DNA of 64,000 nt, taken from assembly GCA_023078685.1 (NCBI GenBank), contig JALGAS010000004.1, forward strand, positions 2,666,001 through 2,730,000. The letters are read 5' to 3'. Positions 22,772-34,677 of this stretch are shown one piece after another. The notes under the pieces are model-generated. The model was not told the DNA's origin. It was given only the letters and a program-made list of their open reading frames with translations, and did not search any database. The position numbers were made by a program, and so were the translations under genes. Position 1 is the stretch's first letter. Every line of letters starts with the position of its first letter. The DNA is from Neopestalotiopsis rosae. Its lineage: Eukaryota > Ascomycota > Sordariomycetes > Amphisphaeriales > Sporocadaceae.

Positions 22772-24160
22772 CTACAGCTTTGATGTACCATCCAAGGCCT
22801 GGGTCTTGGCCTTGTATAGCTTGATCAGCTGGCGCACCGCCAAGTCCAGCATGACATCCTCGGAGCCGCCAGGGATTCTGGCACCAGGCACCTCACGCCA
22901 GATCATTTCGGCAATCTCGCCCTGGCCGCTACGCGTGTAGCCGTTGCCGCCAAAGAGCAGCACGGCTGTATCCGCGCACTCCTTCAGCACGATGCCCGCC
23001 TGCGCCTTGAGCATGGCCGTGAGCCCGCCGAGCTCGCGGTCGGCTTCGTCCTTGGGCAGCTGCGTCATCTGGTAGGCAAACTGCTCGACCCAGGCCGACT
23101 GGCTCTCGAGCAGGGCGCCCGCCTTGGCGAGCCGGTTGCGCACGACGGGCTGGTCGGCCAGGGGCTTGCCAAAGGCCTCACGCCGCAGGATGTACTCAAA
23201 GGCCGCGGCCAGGGCCACGCGCGCCGTCCGCGTCGTGCCCACGGCGATGCTGAGCCGCTCGTGGTTGAAGTTGGTCATGACGTACCGCATGCCCATGCCC
23301 TCCTGGCCGATCAGGTTCTCCACGGGGACCTTTACGTCGTCGAGCTCAATGTAGGTTGTGCCGGCCGAGATCTGCCCCGACACCTTGAGTCGCCTCATGG
23401 AGACGCCTGGCGTGTTCTTGAGCGGAACGACCATCATGGAGAGTCCTGCTGCCCCAGAGCCCTCGGGACCTGTGCGTACGGCCATGCTGGAGTAGTCTGT
23501 CCAGACGCCATTGGTAATCCTGTGCAGGATAACTCAAGTCAGCAGGTTAAATCCAGAAACAAAGTAGACATAAATTTGCACGAACCATTTCTTAGTACCG
23601 TTTAAGATGTAAAACTTGCCGTCTTTACTCTTCACTGCAGTAGTCGTGATGTTGGCAACATCCGACCCAGCATCAGGCTCCGTAATGGCGATACAGCTCC
23701 TCTTCTCGCCCCGAAGCAGCTCGGGCAAGAAGCGTTCCTGCAGCTGCTTGCTGCCAAACTTGATGATGGGCGGGATGCCAAAGGCAAAACCCGTGGTGAG
23801 GCTGCCGGGCGGTCCCGCGAGGCCGCTCCGGGCCATCTCGTCGGCAAAGATGAGGCTGTGGAGGTAGTCAAAGTCCTCGACCTTGAGCCCGCCCAGCAGC
23901 TCGTGGATGCCCAGGCGCTTGAGCCAGGCCACGGGCAGGGGCGCCGGCAGGGCCGGGATGAGCATGTTGACCGAGGCAAAGTCTGAGAAGACGTGCTCCG
24001 GGACTGTCTCAGCCCTCTCCCACTCCCGCGCCTTGCTGAGCAGGTGCTCCTCGATAAAGGGCCGAATGGCGGCCTGCCACTTCCTGTGCGTGTCCTTGTA
24101 TATCGGACTTGGCAGGCCCAGCAGCCACGGTGGCTCGGAAAAGGGGACGGCGGTTGACAT
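22772..24160 (-). CDS. Peroxisomal acyl-CoA dehydrogenase family protein
   Basis: Two exons (23586-24160, 22772-23519) join at codon TG|G to 440 residues, normal for the family. The N-terminal helical domain is followed by the beta domain with the flavin/substrate motif CIAITEPDAGSD and ILNGTKKWITNGVW. The C-terminal domain has NFNHERLSIAVGTTR, ILRREAFGKPLADQPVVR and LLFGGNGYTRSG. The protein ends in Ser-Lys-Leu, a canonical PTS1 signal, so it should be peroxisomal. At the place of the usual catalytic Glu (IYEGTSE in medium-chain enzymes) it reads IPGGSE, so that Glu is Gly; the base may be elsewhere, as in isovaleryl-CoA dehydrogenase, or the chemistry may differ. I start at the ATG at 24160 (MSTAVPFSEPPW) rather than an in-frame ATG at 24253. 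Three CCGAGG sites lie upstream. Confidence 0.93.
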
Positions 24161-24447
24161 GATGGGAAGAAACTTGTGGGACAAATGTATCAATGATAAA
24201 GTGATTAGGTTGCGGATAGAAGAAGGTTTTCTACTATTGAATGCAAGATTCAAGATATGGATTTACAAAACGACTGCTAACCTCCTATTGTTCAGAGTGA
24301 GTGTCACACGAAGTGTCTATCGTGACAACTATTGGGATTCCCTCAATTCAACAAATTTAAAGCCTTTTTAAAATCCACCACCGCTTGTTGTGTTGGACCC
24401 CGATAGTCTCGGAAAATGGACATTGATATGCGGGGAAACGGTACCGA

Positions 24448-24694
24448 CCGAGGTTGACAACTGTAGTGGAACCGGAAGCCAAAGGGGGGTTCAATGTTTT
24501 TGGTTTCGGTGGCTGAACATCGTGTGGAAACAAAATCTGGGGTAACCAAAAAGTTGGGGGAGGATCAACATTGGAACTGCCTATGCGGCGTAGTTGATGA
24601 GCCCGAGTCCGTCCTGCCGAGGTAGCCCCCTTCTGGGGAGCTGGACTGCTGGTTCTTGGATCTGGAGATTTGCAACAGCGCCAACAAACCGAGG
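24448..24694. promoter_or_regulatory. Three CCGAGG (CCTCGG) sites upstream of the acyl-CoA dehydrogenase
   Basis: CCGAGG occurs at 24448-24453, 24617-24622 and 24689-24694, all in one orientation, 288 to 529 bp upstream of the ATG at 24160. On the gene strand they read CCTCGG. In Aspergillus nidulans CCTCGG is the core site of the fatty-acid regulators FarA and FarB and is enriched at beta-oxidation and peroxisome genes. In the other gene-free DNA of this window I found only scattered single copies. Confidence 0.55.
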
Positions 24695-27600
24695 ATGAAA
24701 GACGAATTCGGACATGAAGACTGAATGACCTGAGCTCGTAGGTATAGCGGATAGCGGGCTAGGATTGTCATGCCTACCTGACTGAGAGCAGCATTGCGTC
24801 CTGCACCATATTACATACGTATGCACATACTCACAACCTGAACTGACCCTGGGCCTTTTGGTGCTAAGCTAAGTGGTGGGACGAGACCATAATGTGGATC
24901 GAAATGCCCTATACTGGATCCACCATAGCCTTGTATGTGGGTTTGTCTGGCATTGCAGCACTGACAAGTTACAAAGACTAGTAGTATGTTGAGAGGACTT
25001 GTATAGGTTTGAAAGCCTCGAGTGGATGAAACGAGAAATCGTGAGTATCATGTGGCGTTCTCCGATCGCCAGGCAGTTTTATTTGCCCGTTGGATTGTTT
25101 CAGCTTGTGTTGTGTTGCTCGGCTGAGCTACTTGTTCTTTTTATCTTATTTTTCTCGTCTTTTAATTCTTTTTGAGGCTCATCGACGGCCATGAGCTGAG
25201 CTGTGGTGAAACACCCCTTCGGATGCTGTGCCGACAGCAACACAGCAGCCGTTTATGATTCTCCAGAGCGGGAAGCATGCAGTGTCGATTCTTGACGCCA
25301 CAGCAATAGAAAATTAAGACATCACAGTGCTCAATCTGCAGCACTGACGAAGGCGTGTCTATCAGCGGCAGGCAGAATTTGCAGGGGTATGGACGCAGAG
25401 CCTGGAACCGTAGGGGTCGTGTGCTTCTTGTTTTGTTTTTCAATGCCCAGCTGCTTACGAATGCGCCCAATTGGCTCCCGGAATACCCTCCGGACTAAAT
25501 GGGAATCGGATCGGCGATAATCTCTAGTCTTCTGTTTTTCTCTTGCATTTTCGTGCATGAACCATCGAGATATCTCGTTGATATCTTCCAGCCACAATTG
25601 TCTTCTGTCGTCAAGATAATGTTAATACTAAGATCAAGCGCAAATGTCCGGAAAGACGATTCGGATGCCGAGCCGCTTGTTGGCTGTCTCATTTACCGCA
25701 GAATTTGATTTCTCATTGTGAATTGCTTTTTGTCGTGGGGTGCATGAAGAATCACTTAACACCGAATCAAAATTTCTTCTTCAACTGCCGACTGACCTTG
25801 TCGCATTAAAGGGTTTGAAAAAGAACGTAAATCGGCCGAAGAAGACAGTTCATTGTTCTCAGATATATTATAATCAAAGAGGAAAATGTGCTGTTGGCGT
25901 GGGGGCGATATCGCGTTCCTGTTGCAAGCATGCCCACTGGTAGAGAGTGACGATGTATGGAAAAACGACAGGCATGATTGTTAAGTCGAATACAGATCAG
26001 CCTTGTTATGTGCTCAGATACCTACCTACATAACTTGTTTAGGTTGTCTCTCTAGACTGCCCAGGTTCTGGCAAAAGCTTGATTCGGATTCCGCGACCGG
26101 AAAACGCGTCAAAACGTTGAGTTCACACATGTCTGCAACGGCCGCCCAGTAGAGGTGATTTCAATCCTTTCCAGGGGAAAATCAAGTAATCAACAGGCGG
26201 GTTGACTGTTGCTGAAGGAAGAAATACGAAAACTAAAAAGAAATACATAAAAAAAAATCTAAGGATCTCGACAAGGGGCTGTCGAACGCGGTTCGCAGAG
26301 AACATGGTCTTGGGAGGCAGCCATGTCCCAAGGAGGCAGCTGTATAGTAAACATGGACAAGACAGAAACGTTGATGGTTGTGATAAGCAAGTTCCTGGCC
26401 GACGAGACCTAGCTGTCCGGGGATCTCAAATTGTGATTTGACCAGAAATGGAAAGATGGTAGCTCGTAAGGCAGAGGGTGGCCAACCACTGAACGACCAC
26501 GCGGGTACCTGTGATCAGATAACAATGAGAGCTGTTTCGTACAAAACTTTCCTGGTATCCTTTATGAGCACTGCTTGAGCTCTCGTGGGGGTCGGACTGC
26601 TGACTGGGTGGGATTACCCTTGCTAATGTCGTTGGAACTCTAAACCGTTTCACCGCCATGAGCGATGCAGCTGGCGGATACTTCGTATGTGTCGGCACCT
26701 TTCAGCCCTATAGTGCCTACTTGAGCGGCCTCGGGTTACCAGTCAACTCGTCTTCACTGGAAGGATTAATCTTCTCTTCCATGCCCAAAAAGAAGAAAAA
26801 TTACCTCTCGTTTGTGATGTTTGTGATATCGAGCAAACTTTAGACTCCTTGGTTCACCAAGCAGCGACAACGCACGAACAGAGGAAGATATCTGCATATC
26901 CACTAGCGTACGATATGGCTGCTCAGAGAATCTTGTTTGTCTCAAAGGGGTTTTGAGTGGCGAGATGAGCGTGTTTGATAGGCATAACGAAAAAGCGCCT
27001 TAGAGTGAGGAGATCAGGGTCTTCCCTTTCGTCATTCTGTGGTTTTGAAATTATGAAACAAGCTCAGGCGATCAAGGTACTGGGCACTTGCTGCCACTGA
27101 TCAGCCCCGAGAGTAGGTCGCCTATTGGGCAACTTCTTAAAGAATAACCGCCTGGCGACTGACTATACGATTCGTACCAGTTTCCGATGACCAGAATTTG
27201 ACTTTTGATATACGAGCCAGCCCTAGTCCATCTCTCTCGTCAGGATCACCTACTCATCTGTTTCAACAGAGAGAGCAAGTAGGCCTTTTCCTCTTCTTTC
27301 TTGCACATTGCATCGCAATTATGGCAGCAAGAAGTAAGAAGGCATGCACATGATAGCATGTAATCCACTTCCAGTCACTGAGTCGAACCTAAAAAGTCGA
27401 AGTTCGAATGATTAGTACAAGTTTGTGCTATTACCGACGTCCCTTCGAAAGCTGTGCAAGCTGGACAGTAAATCCGGGTTCCTAAGTGTCAAGCTGAGTA
27501 AGGCAGTGCTAAATCGATACTGGGAGGTTTCAATCTGCATATGGAGAAGCGATCGTAGTCCAGAGTCCGTGAAATCTTTGGTGACGATTTTCTGGGCATG

Positions 27601-30600
27601 GTATCGTATCAGAGAGACGAATGTAGCAGTCGCAAGACTGTGTTCAGCGGTGCACCTCAAAAGCCTGTTTTAGTGCTGCATATGTAACCCGTATATGGCT
27701 GCTCTTGGGTCTTTGAACAACCAGAAATGCATTTTGGGATTTTTTGCAGCAACCTCATCTCAATGGTGCAAGATTCGGGGTCCGGAACCCGGTCGAGCTC
27801 TGCGATCCGTCTTGCTGATTCGGCAGCATATTTGGATTGATAGATGTGCACTACTAGATCCGATGCGTTCTGAGAGAAAAGCAAAGTGCAAAAAGTTTCA
27901 AAAGATAGAAGCAACGCGTGTTTGTTCAGAATTCGACTTGTTGAACGCACAACGGAAGGAACCAGCCATGGTCATGGTCATGGATGTCTGTCTGAATGCT
28001 ACCGTGTATTTTGGCTAGGTACCGGACTGCCGGATTGAGGGGCCGACAAAGGAGGGGCAATCTCAACCCGGAACTGAACTTGGAGTAGGCCTGATGTCTG
28101 ATATGGTGGTGGTGGTGGGGCCCTGGAGAAGCCGGATCTCTCTGGTACCAACTATGTAGTGCAATTGAGACATTGATGAAGGCTCATTATTGGTGAGATA
28201 ACACGTAGTACTGTGTAGAATGGTGCTACCAAGTACTAGTGCTACGACGTAGATCCACGATAAGTAGCCGGTAGCCCAGTGATGAACCGCTTTCTGTATG
28301 TATTGCATTCACGATGTGGAGTATGGATACTGCAGAGAGAGCGTCCATTTTCAAGCCAGCTCAAGCCCCGAGAGTGAGTTGGAAGTTGGGGCAGCTCCAA
28401 AGCCATTCTTTTGACACACTCTCTCTCTCTCCAATGGGGCACAAGTTGACCTGACCCCCGGCTGCCCGCTATTTGGTGGTCTCCTCTCAGTAGGCCTAAG
28501 GAGTTCTGGACTCGTGAGTGGATATGGCGCCAAGCCAATCTAAGGCTGGTGGCTCTAGATTGGGTTGCTCACCTGCCGCTAGACTCTTGGTCGGCGCCCA
28601 ATCAGATCTGTCACTCGACAGGGACGATCAGGTACTTGGCTCAAGGTACCTCCTGTTTCATCAGTCCCCAGGCTCCCCCCATCATTGATCAGACCCAAGC
28701 TCCTACACTACATACGATACAGCAGGCAAAGACATCATCAACTCCCATCAGGCTGCCGGAAATAGGTATACTCTGGAGATGAAAAGAAGGCTTGCTTCAT
28801 TCTCCCGCGCCGTCCCAGCAGATTCGCTCCACGAGCTTATCTGAACTTGTCTGGTCGATGGTTTTATATATGAGCACGATTTACTAGCTCACGCTGCTGG
28901 CTCCAGGATCGCGCCAGTGCTATTACAGTGAGTAGGTAGGTATACAGCCTGGCTCCCGTTCCTGCTTACCTTATATTTTCTTTCCTCCGTATTTCCGTTG
29001 CGGCCTGCCAGACACTGGACGACGGCATACTTGACTTGATCGCTTCTCATCTCCACCTCCTCCGGCAGTTCTTATAGACTTGGAGGCGCGTCGAAGACCA
29101 ACGAGCCACCAGAAATATGGTTGGCTGCTAACTTGGTAGACCCTAAAGCCAGCTGTGCACCATCCACTGCTCACAGGATCACCGTCGTAGCGACAGCCGG
29201 AGGAAGGGCGGAATGCTTGGAACGATTCACAGACACAACTGCAGACAGCTACTACTACAGTGCTATGTTGCATGTCTACCTGGGCAGAAGGGAGGTAGCC
29301 ACGGGAGATGGGCGCGTCGGATGGAACTGCGCCAGCCATCCACACCACATCAACCAATACTCCTTTCTCAGGACTGTCTGCCAATCTGCCCATTACCAAA
29401 CTGCCTGTGCTGAAGGGAGCGAGTGCTCTTTGCTCTGCCATGCGAAGCATATCCTAGGTTGTCTCAGACAGGATCCTTGACTTTTCTCTTTATCCCGTCA
29501 TTTCTGAATCATTCCTGCGGCCGTGTCGCATCAATTCAGTCCGTCGGTACCTAATCATGAGCTCCCATCCCGGAAGAAGTAGGAATCTGGTTCATTGCGC
29601 AGAGGCGAGCGAGGAAAGGCACAGCTACGGCTGTATGTACGTAGATACACACTGCACATGCTATCACACATGGCAGCCCTGCAAAACCCCGAAACCTTGC
29701 GAGCCTTTCTCCAAAATTTGCACACCTCCAAGCCAGGCTCTCTGTCCAAGGTTGACATTCATCTGTGGAACCCTGCAAGGGTCAGTATATGCACAACTCC
29801 ACACCGTCTTCATAACATCCTTGCCCAGGACTCTTCACCGGTTCACGTGTAGTACCGTGTATCTCGGCCACAGGCCACCCACCCACCCAGCAGACTGCCC
29901 TACGACATACGTATTGTACCTGGCAATCGCTATGCTACTGTAGTAAGATATCACTTCGAAACCAACACAACACCAACTTTATTTCTCGCGATGCGGAAGT
30001 ATGTACCCTTGGTAGGGCAAATCGAGTCGGCTTCTGACAAATTCGTTTGGAATTCTGTCCCTCGGCCATGATGAACCCGCTGAGTCAGAGTGGAAGACAT
30101 GATTGTCCTTGGCCGTAGCATAGAGCCTCGGTGATGACTAGCAGCGCTCACCACAGCATTTCCCGTGATTTCCTCGACGTTGCCAGAAAGGACCATGGGT
30201 GATTGCAAAGGTAAGTCTTGGAGAGCAGGATCAGGTGTACTTGGAACTATAGGCCGAGGGAATTGTTCGTAAGACCGGCCAAGCCATCAAGATCCGGTGC
30301 TCAGATACGCCAGCCACAAGGCTTTGCAGACTCTTCGCGTGCCCCAACTCGAGACGGTACAATTCACAGCACACTTTCATCCACCGGCAAAACACGTTTC
30401 TTCGCGGCCTCGACAGGGGAGAGACAAGTGTCTTGACTGGACGGGTGAGCCACGACTTACTCACTTACACCAACTACCCTGCCTTGATGCGATCAAGTTC
30501 CCGATTGGCGCAATAGTCCATTTGAATTTTGACGAATGGCTCCATAGGTGGACTTATGTGCTTGGGCTCCTCTGGGTAAGCAGCCTTTACAATCAGGTTA

Positions 30601-32244
30601 CTAGCATCTCCCGAAGCTGTCTTGACTCTTCGTGCCGCGGCGCATTGATGCTGGACTTACACACTTATACTGTGTATTCAATCAGTAGTGGCTGTCGGCA
30701 TGTGGTCCTAAAAGGAGATGGGTGAAGGATTGGGTGATATATCTGCTTTTCCCCACCAACTTGCCAAGCAGTGTACGTAGGTTGCGTGTCCGGTGCATGA
30801 TGCCAGTGCCTATTGATGCTCCCGTGTTCGTCCTGGTCGCCCAAAGCGGACTGCACAAAGAATGTATCCGTCGCAGGGTATGAAGAACGCACAATGCAAG
30901 CCACAATTCGCCTGGTGCTCCGACTTTGGCCGTGTGTACCATTTTGCAATGGATATGGGTAGTCGATCCGAAACATGCGAAGCCATCGGACTTAAGACGC
31001 ATACTATGTATGTATCTCACTACCGTATAACCGCGGGCAAAGGAGCCAAAGGCGTTGGTCTGTATGAACATTATGTATGGAGTACTGACGTGAGTATAGA
31101 AACGCAACATCAATACTTGCGGGCAAGAAGGTACCCTGGCCCTTGACTGTAGCCGACAAAGTGCTAGTCCATGAAGCCACAAGGTACAGTAGCAGCCGAC
31201 TTTGACGCACGGTTCATTGGAGTCGAAACAGCCTGCCGCATCTCTGCACCAGTCACTAAACACCAGACGCAATTGTGTGGGCATTCATCTTCTCAAACCT
31301 CGCTCCATGGCAACAATATTCCAAGTTGCTTACCTTCGGGTAGTGAGTGTGAGTTGCCGGAGGCTGTTCAGTTGTGCCTGTCATCAACCACTCCAACTTG
31401 GGTCGCAGAACCCACACAAAAGCAATCCCGAACACGCCAGCCAGCCCACTCATCCCTTACAGTCTCTCCATCCATGATCCCCGGCAATGAGCAGCAGCAG
31501 CCGCAGTGGACTTGTTCTTCATGGCGCCGGTCCTTGCTGTTGCCCACCTGCATCCTGCAAAGCTAGGTTCTACTGGGAATCTTGCTAGGCCCTAGGGTCG
31601 CTACGGCATAGACTTGATAGCTAGCGCGTGCTTCCCGTCGAGGTCCCAAGTTGCCAAGCTCGTCACAAAGTGCTATTCATTCGTCCTTGTAGGCTCCGAT
31701 GGTACAAAGTACACAGCAAAGCTTTCTCTTTGTTCCAATGTTTCTCTCATCAGTGCTCCTCCCAGCAACTTCCTCTGTAAGTACCCAGACCTAGGCAAGG
31801 TTGTTCTCAAAGAGCATTTAGCTCAGTGGGAGCGGATAGAGCAGACTGGAGTAGCAAGCATGCAAGCAAGAAAGCAAGCATTATTAAGTATTCTATGGCC
31901 GCTGTAAACTTTTTCCTCTCACTCTGCAACCTGGCACGTTGGCAGGTTTAATGGAGAATAAGTACGCAGTGAAGTATCGCAACACGGACTGGATAGCAAA
32001 GCAGTCCCCTCAAGCTGGCGTCAAAAGGTTCAAAGACAGGCTAACTAGTACCTGGAATGCAAAACCCGATATCTGTGCGCTATAAGTTTCCTCCTAGAGA
32101 AGCAACAACAATGTTGGTATCAGATGCTCCAATTTATTAGATAAAGACGAGAGACACCAGACAGAAATCTTGAAGGAACCAAGAAAGAAAGCAGCAGGAG
32201 AGAAAAAAAAAATGTTATGACAAACAAAGCACGGAATACTTGCA

Positions 32245-32266
32245 AGCGCACGCACGCGCGCACGCA
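32245..32266. repeat. Alternating purine-pyrimidine (GC/AC) tract
   Basis: A 22-bp run made almost only of GC and AC dinucleotides, a sequence type that can adopt left-handed (Z) DNA under supercoiling. A second CG-only tract lies at about 33928-33940. Confidence 0.7.
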
Positions 32267-32581
32267 ACAGGACTGGCCTCATCTGCCATACATTGCATCC
32301 CTTGTTGGTACGCCGTTGCCTCGCCCGCCATTGAACTCAACTCGGTCACCCCCCGCCCTCCTTCTCCCCCTCCATTCCATTTTCATTTCAATGTTCACTG
32401 CTAGATATATGTACTGTAGCAGATAACCTGTATCGAGTACCGCCGGGTGCATAGACTAGGTACATTGTAGAGTTTAATGGCCCGACTTTCGGCTCACTCA
32501 GTTCAAGAAAACGGTCCTTTTAATCTTTGATTTCTCTTCTTCTGCTCGATTCGGCGCCATCAATAAAGCAAATAGCAGCAC

Positions 32582-32806
32582 GCAGCAGTAGCAGCAGCAG
32601 CAGCGTTGCTCAATGATCGGTCAGTCTTTTTTATCAGCCAACCAGCTTTGAACAGCCTTCCATTCACCCACCCTTCCATCCATGCTTACGGATATTCAGC
32701 TTACCGACCTTACATACACCTACTACCCACCTACCTTGATGTGCCTAACCTACTACATTTACTGCTACCACCACCACCACCATCACCAGCAAGCAGCAGC
32801 AGTCGA
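32582..32806. repeat. CAG and CCA trinucleotide tracts
   Basis: A GCA/CAG tract lies at 32582-32604 and CCA then GCA tracts at about 32766-32803, all in noncoding DNA 1.9-2.1 kb upstream of the WHI3-like start. Confidence 0.75.
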
Positions 32807-33419
32807 CTACTGCTTTAACTACCTTGACTAGATCTAAGTAGCAGGGCACTGTGTTATTCATCAATCTACATACCGGCCTAGGTACATACTTGACTTCAAC
32901 CACGACGGGGGTACACGCGGTCGCGGTACCTCAATCAAGGCACCAACCGTGCCGGATACTGGGATCAGACTCCAACAAAGCGAAAATTCCCATCCATGCT
33001 TCTGGTACCCGTACCGTTGGCTGTCGAGCCGTGTCGTTTTGAACTTTAGCTGCTTCTCCCACGCAGCAGAGCAGCGGTTTTACATGGTCCCAACTGGACT
33101 CATCATATCTACTCACGACCTCCTACTACTTACTGACTATCCGCCCACCTACATACATAGTCTTACCTTTACAGTGGCCCGATCGCAGCCAGAAGAGGAT
33201 TTAGCCAATCGTACAAGCCAGTAAATCCTGGCCATTCGTTGACCGATCTAAACTTTACCCGTCTATCAATCCACCTCCTTTGGGCGACGGTTGATTCGCA
33301 TTTCCATCTCTCTCGTCGCGCTACCACAACCATTGATAGATACATGCCTTGGCTTTACCAGTACCTACCTACCTCTAGCAGTCAGTCCGGCTACGTACCG
33401 TATACATCCTTACCTTAAC

Positions 33420-33505
33420 CTACACACATACATCCATACATACCGGGCCCTACATACATACATACATACATACATACCTAGGTTACCTACCTACCTACAT
33501 ACATT
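33420..33505. repeat. TACA/TACC tetranucleotide tract
   Basis: About seven tandem TACA copies (33451-33478) are followed by CCTAGG and several CTAC copies (to 33500). It is the largest of the dispersed ACCT/AGGT-rich tracts in the window. Confidence 0.85.
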
Positions 33506-34677
33506 TCAACACACGCAGCAACAGTTCGAGGTTAGCAGCAATTAATCAGTCAATCAATCCATTTGGATCCCATCCCATCCACCCATCCATCCATCCCATC
33601 CCAGAAAATCCATTGATACCAGCCTGGCCCGGCACCTACTGCAGCCCATTCAAAGGTCTCACCTTTTCCCGCTGAATCAACCACCACCACACTGTCTGTC
33701 TATCTTCTCTCGCTTCCCTCATCCCCCCCAAATTCCCCATACCATCCCACTCTCGTGCCCTTTTTTTCTCCAACCCCCAACTTTTTTTTTCCTCCATCAT
33801 ATTTTCCGTCCTCGAAAACGACAGCTGCATTCCTCCGTCGCTTGTCTTATCGCGTCTCGTCTCCATTCGCTCCCCCGAAGCAGCCCCAAAGCAGTCGTCA
33901 TTCTGCTCCATTTTTTCCCTCTCAATCTCGCGCGCGCGCGTCTTGTCTCGTCTCTCGTCACGACTCGACTCGACTCCGGGGCCTCTTGTCTGCTTGCAAA
34001 CCAACAAACAGCACGTCGGGTTTTTAGAGGGTAGTGTAGTCCGCCGCCAATCTGCCTGGTTCCTACCGCCCACCCAGGAAACATTCCTGCGCATCGCAAC
34101 TCCACCGCCTGTACTGCCCTGACCAAGCTGCCATTACTCGAGAAAGCACGTCGCAACCACATTGTGCTTTTCCCACCCGTCATCAAGAGCTCGGTAGACC
34201 GGAAATCCCAAGCAACTTTTGGGCGCGTTCATCAGTATTCAACCCCATGGTACAATAAGCCCCTCAAGGTTTTCCAACGTTTCCCAACGTCTCCATATTC
34301 TTTGAAGCAACGACCTAGCAGATCAATAGCATACCTATCTAGCATAGCACAGAAGTGGCGCGTTTTGCAGCTATCACGCACCCGCACCGCATTGCACCGC
34401 GTCGCATCGCATCGCAGCGCATCTCCAGAAATTGTACGCGGCCGGTCAGCAGTCCATCGCACAAACGCAACTTCGTTTACCGCGGGTCCATCGTGTGCCT
34501 ATCTCGTCGTTATCTATTAACCTACGTACGACGACTGTGCTGCTCAATCCGCCCTCTCAGCTACCTAACGTACTGCGACGCATTGATCAGCGCGATCGTC
34601 GCAGCCAGTGCCCACTACCGCCAGGCACAGAAAGCTGCGAGCCCAATCACCTCTCGGAGCAATAATCCTCTTTTTTC

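Larger units (their letters stand above)
24161..34677. other. 10.5 kb gene-free region upstream of the WHI3-like gene
   Basis: No frame here has family resemblance or a convincing exon chain. The longest frames (200 codons at 30682-31284 minus, 159 at 28971-29450 minus, 142 at 30297-30725 plus) look random in composition. From about 32.2 to 34.6 kb the DNA becomes pyrimidine-rich on the plus strand with many CA, CAG, CCA, TACA and TACC microsatellites, as in long fungal promoters and 5' UTRs. This is probably an extended control region, and perhaps a long 5' UTR, of the WHI3-like gene, with possible noncoding transcripts. Confidence 0.5.

Noticed and set aside
30682..31284. 200-codon minus-strand frame
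   Set aside because: Rich in Cys, His and Arg with no motif, overlapped by plus-strand frames of equal quality; consistent with chance.
31815..31860. tRNA-like TAGCTCAGTGGG sequence
   Set aside because: It resembles an A-box, but there is no B-box, acceptor stem or anticodon arm downstream.
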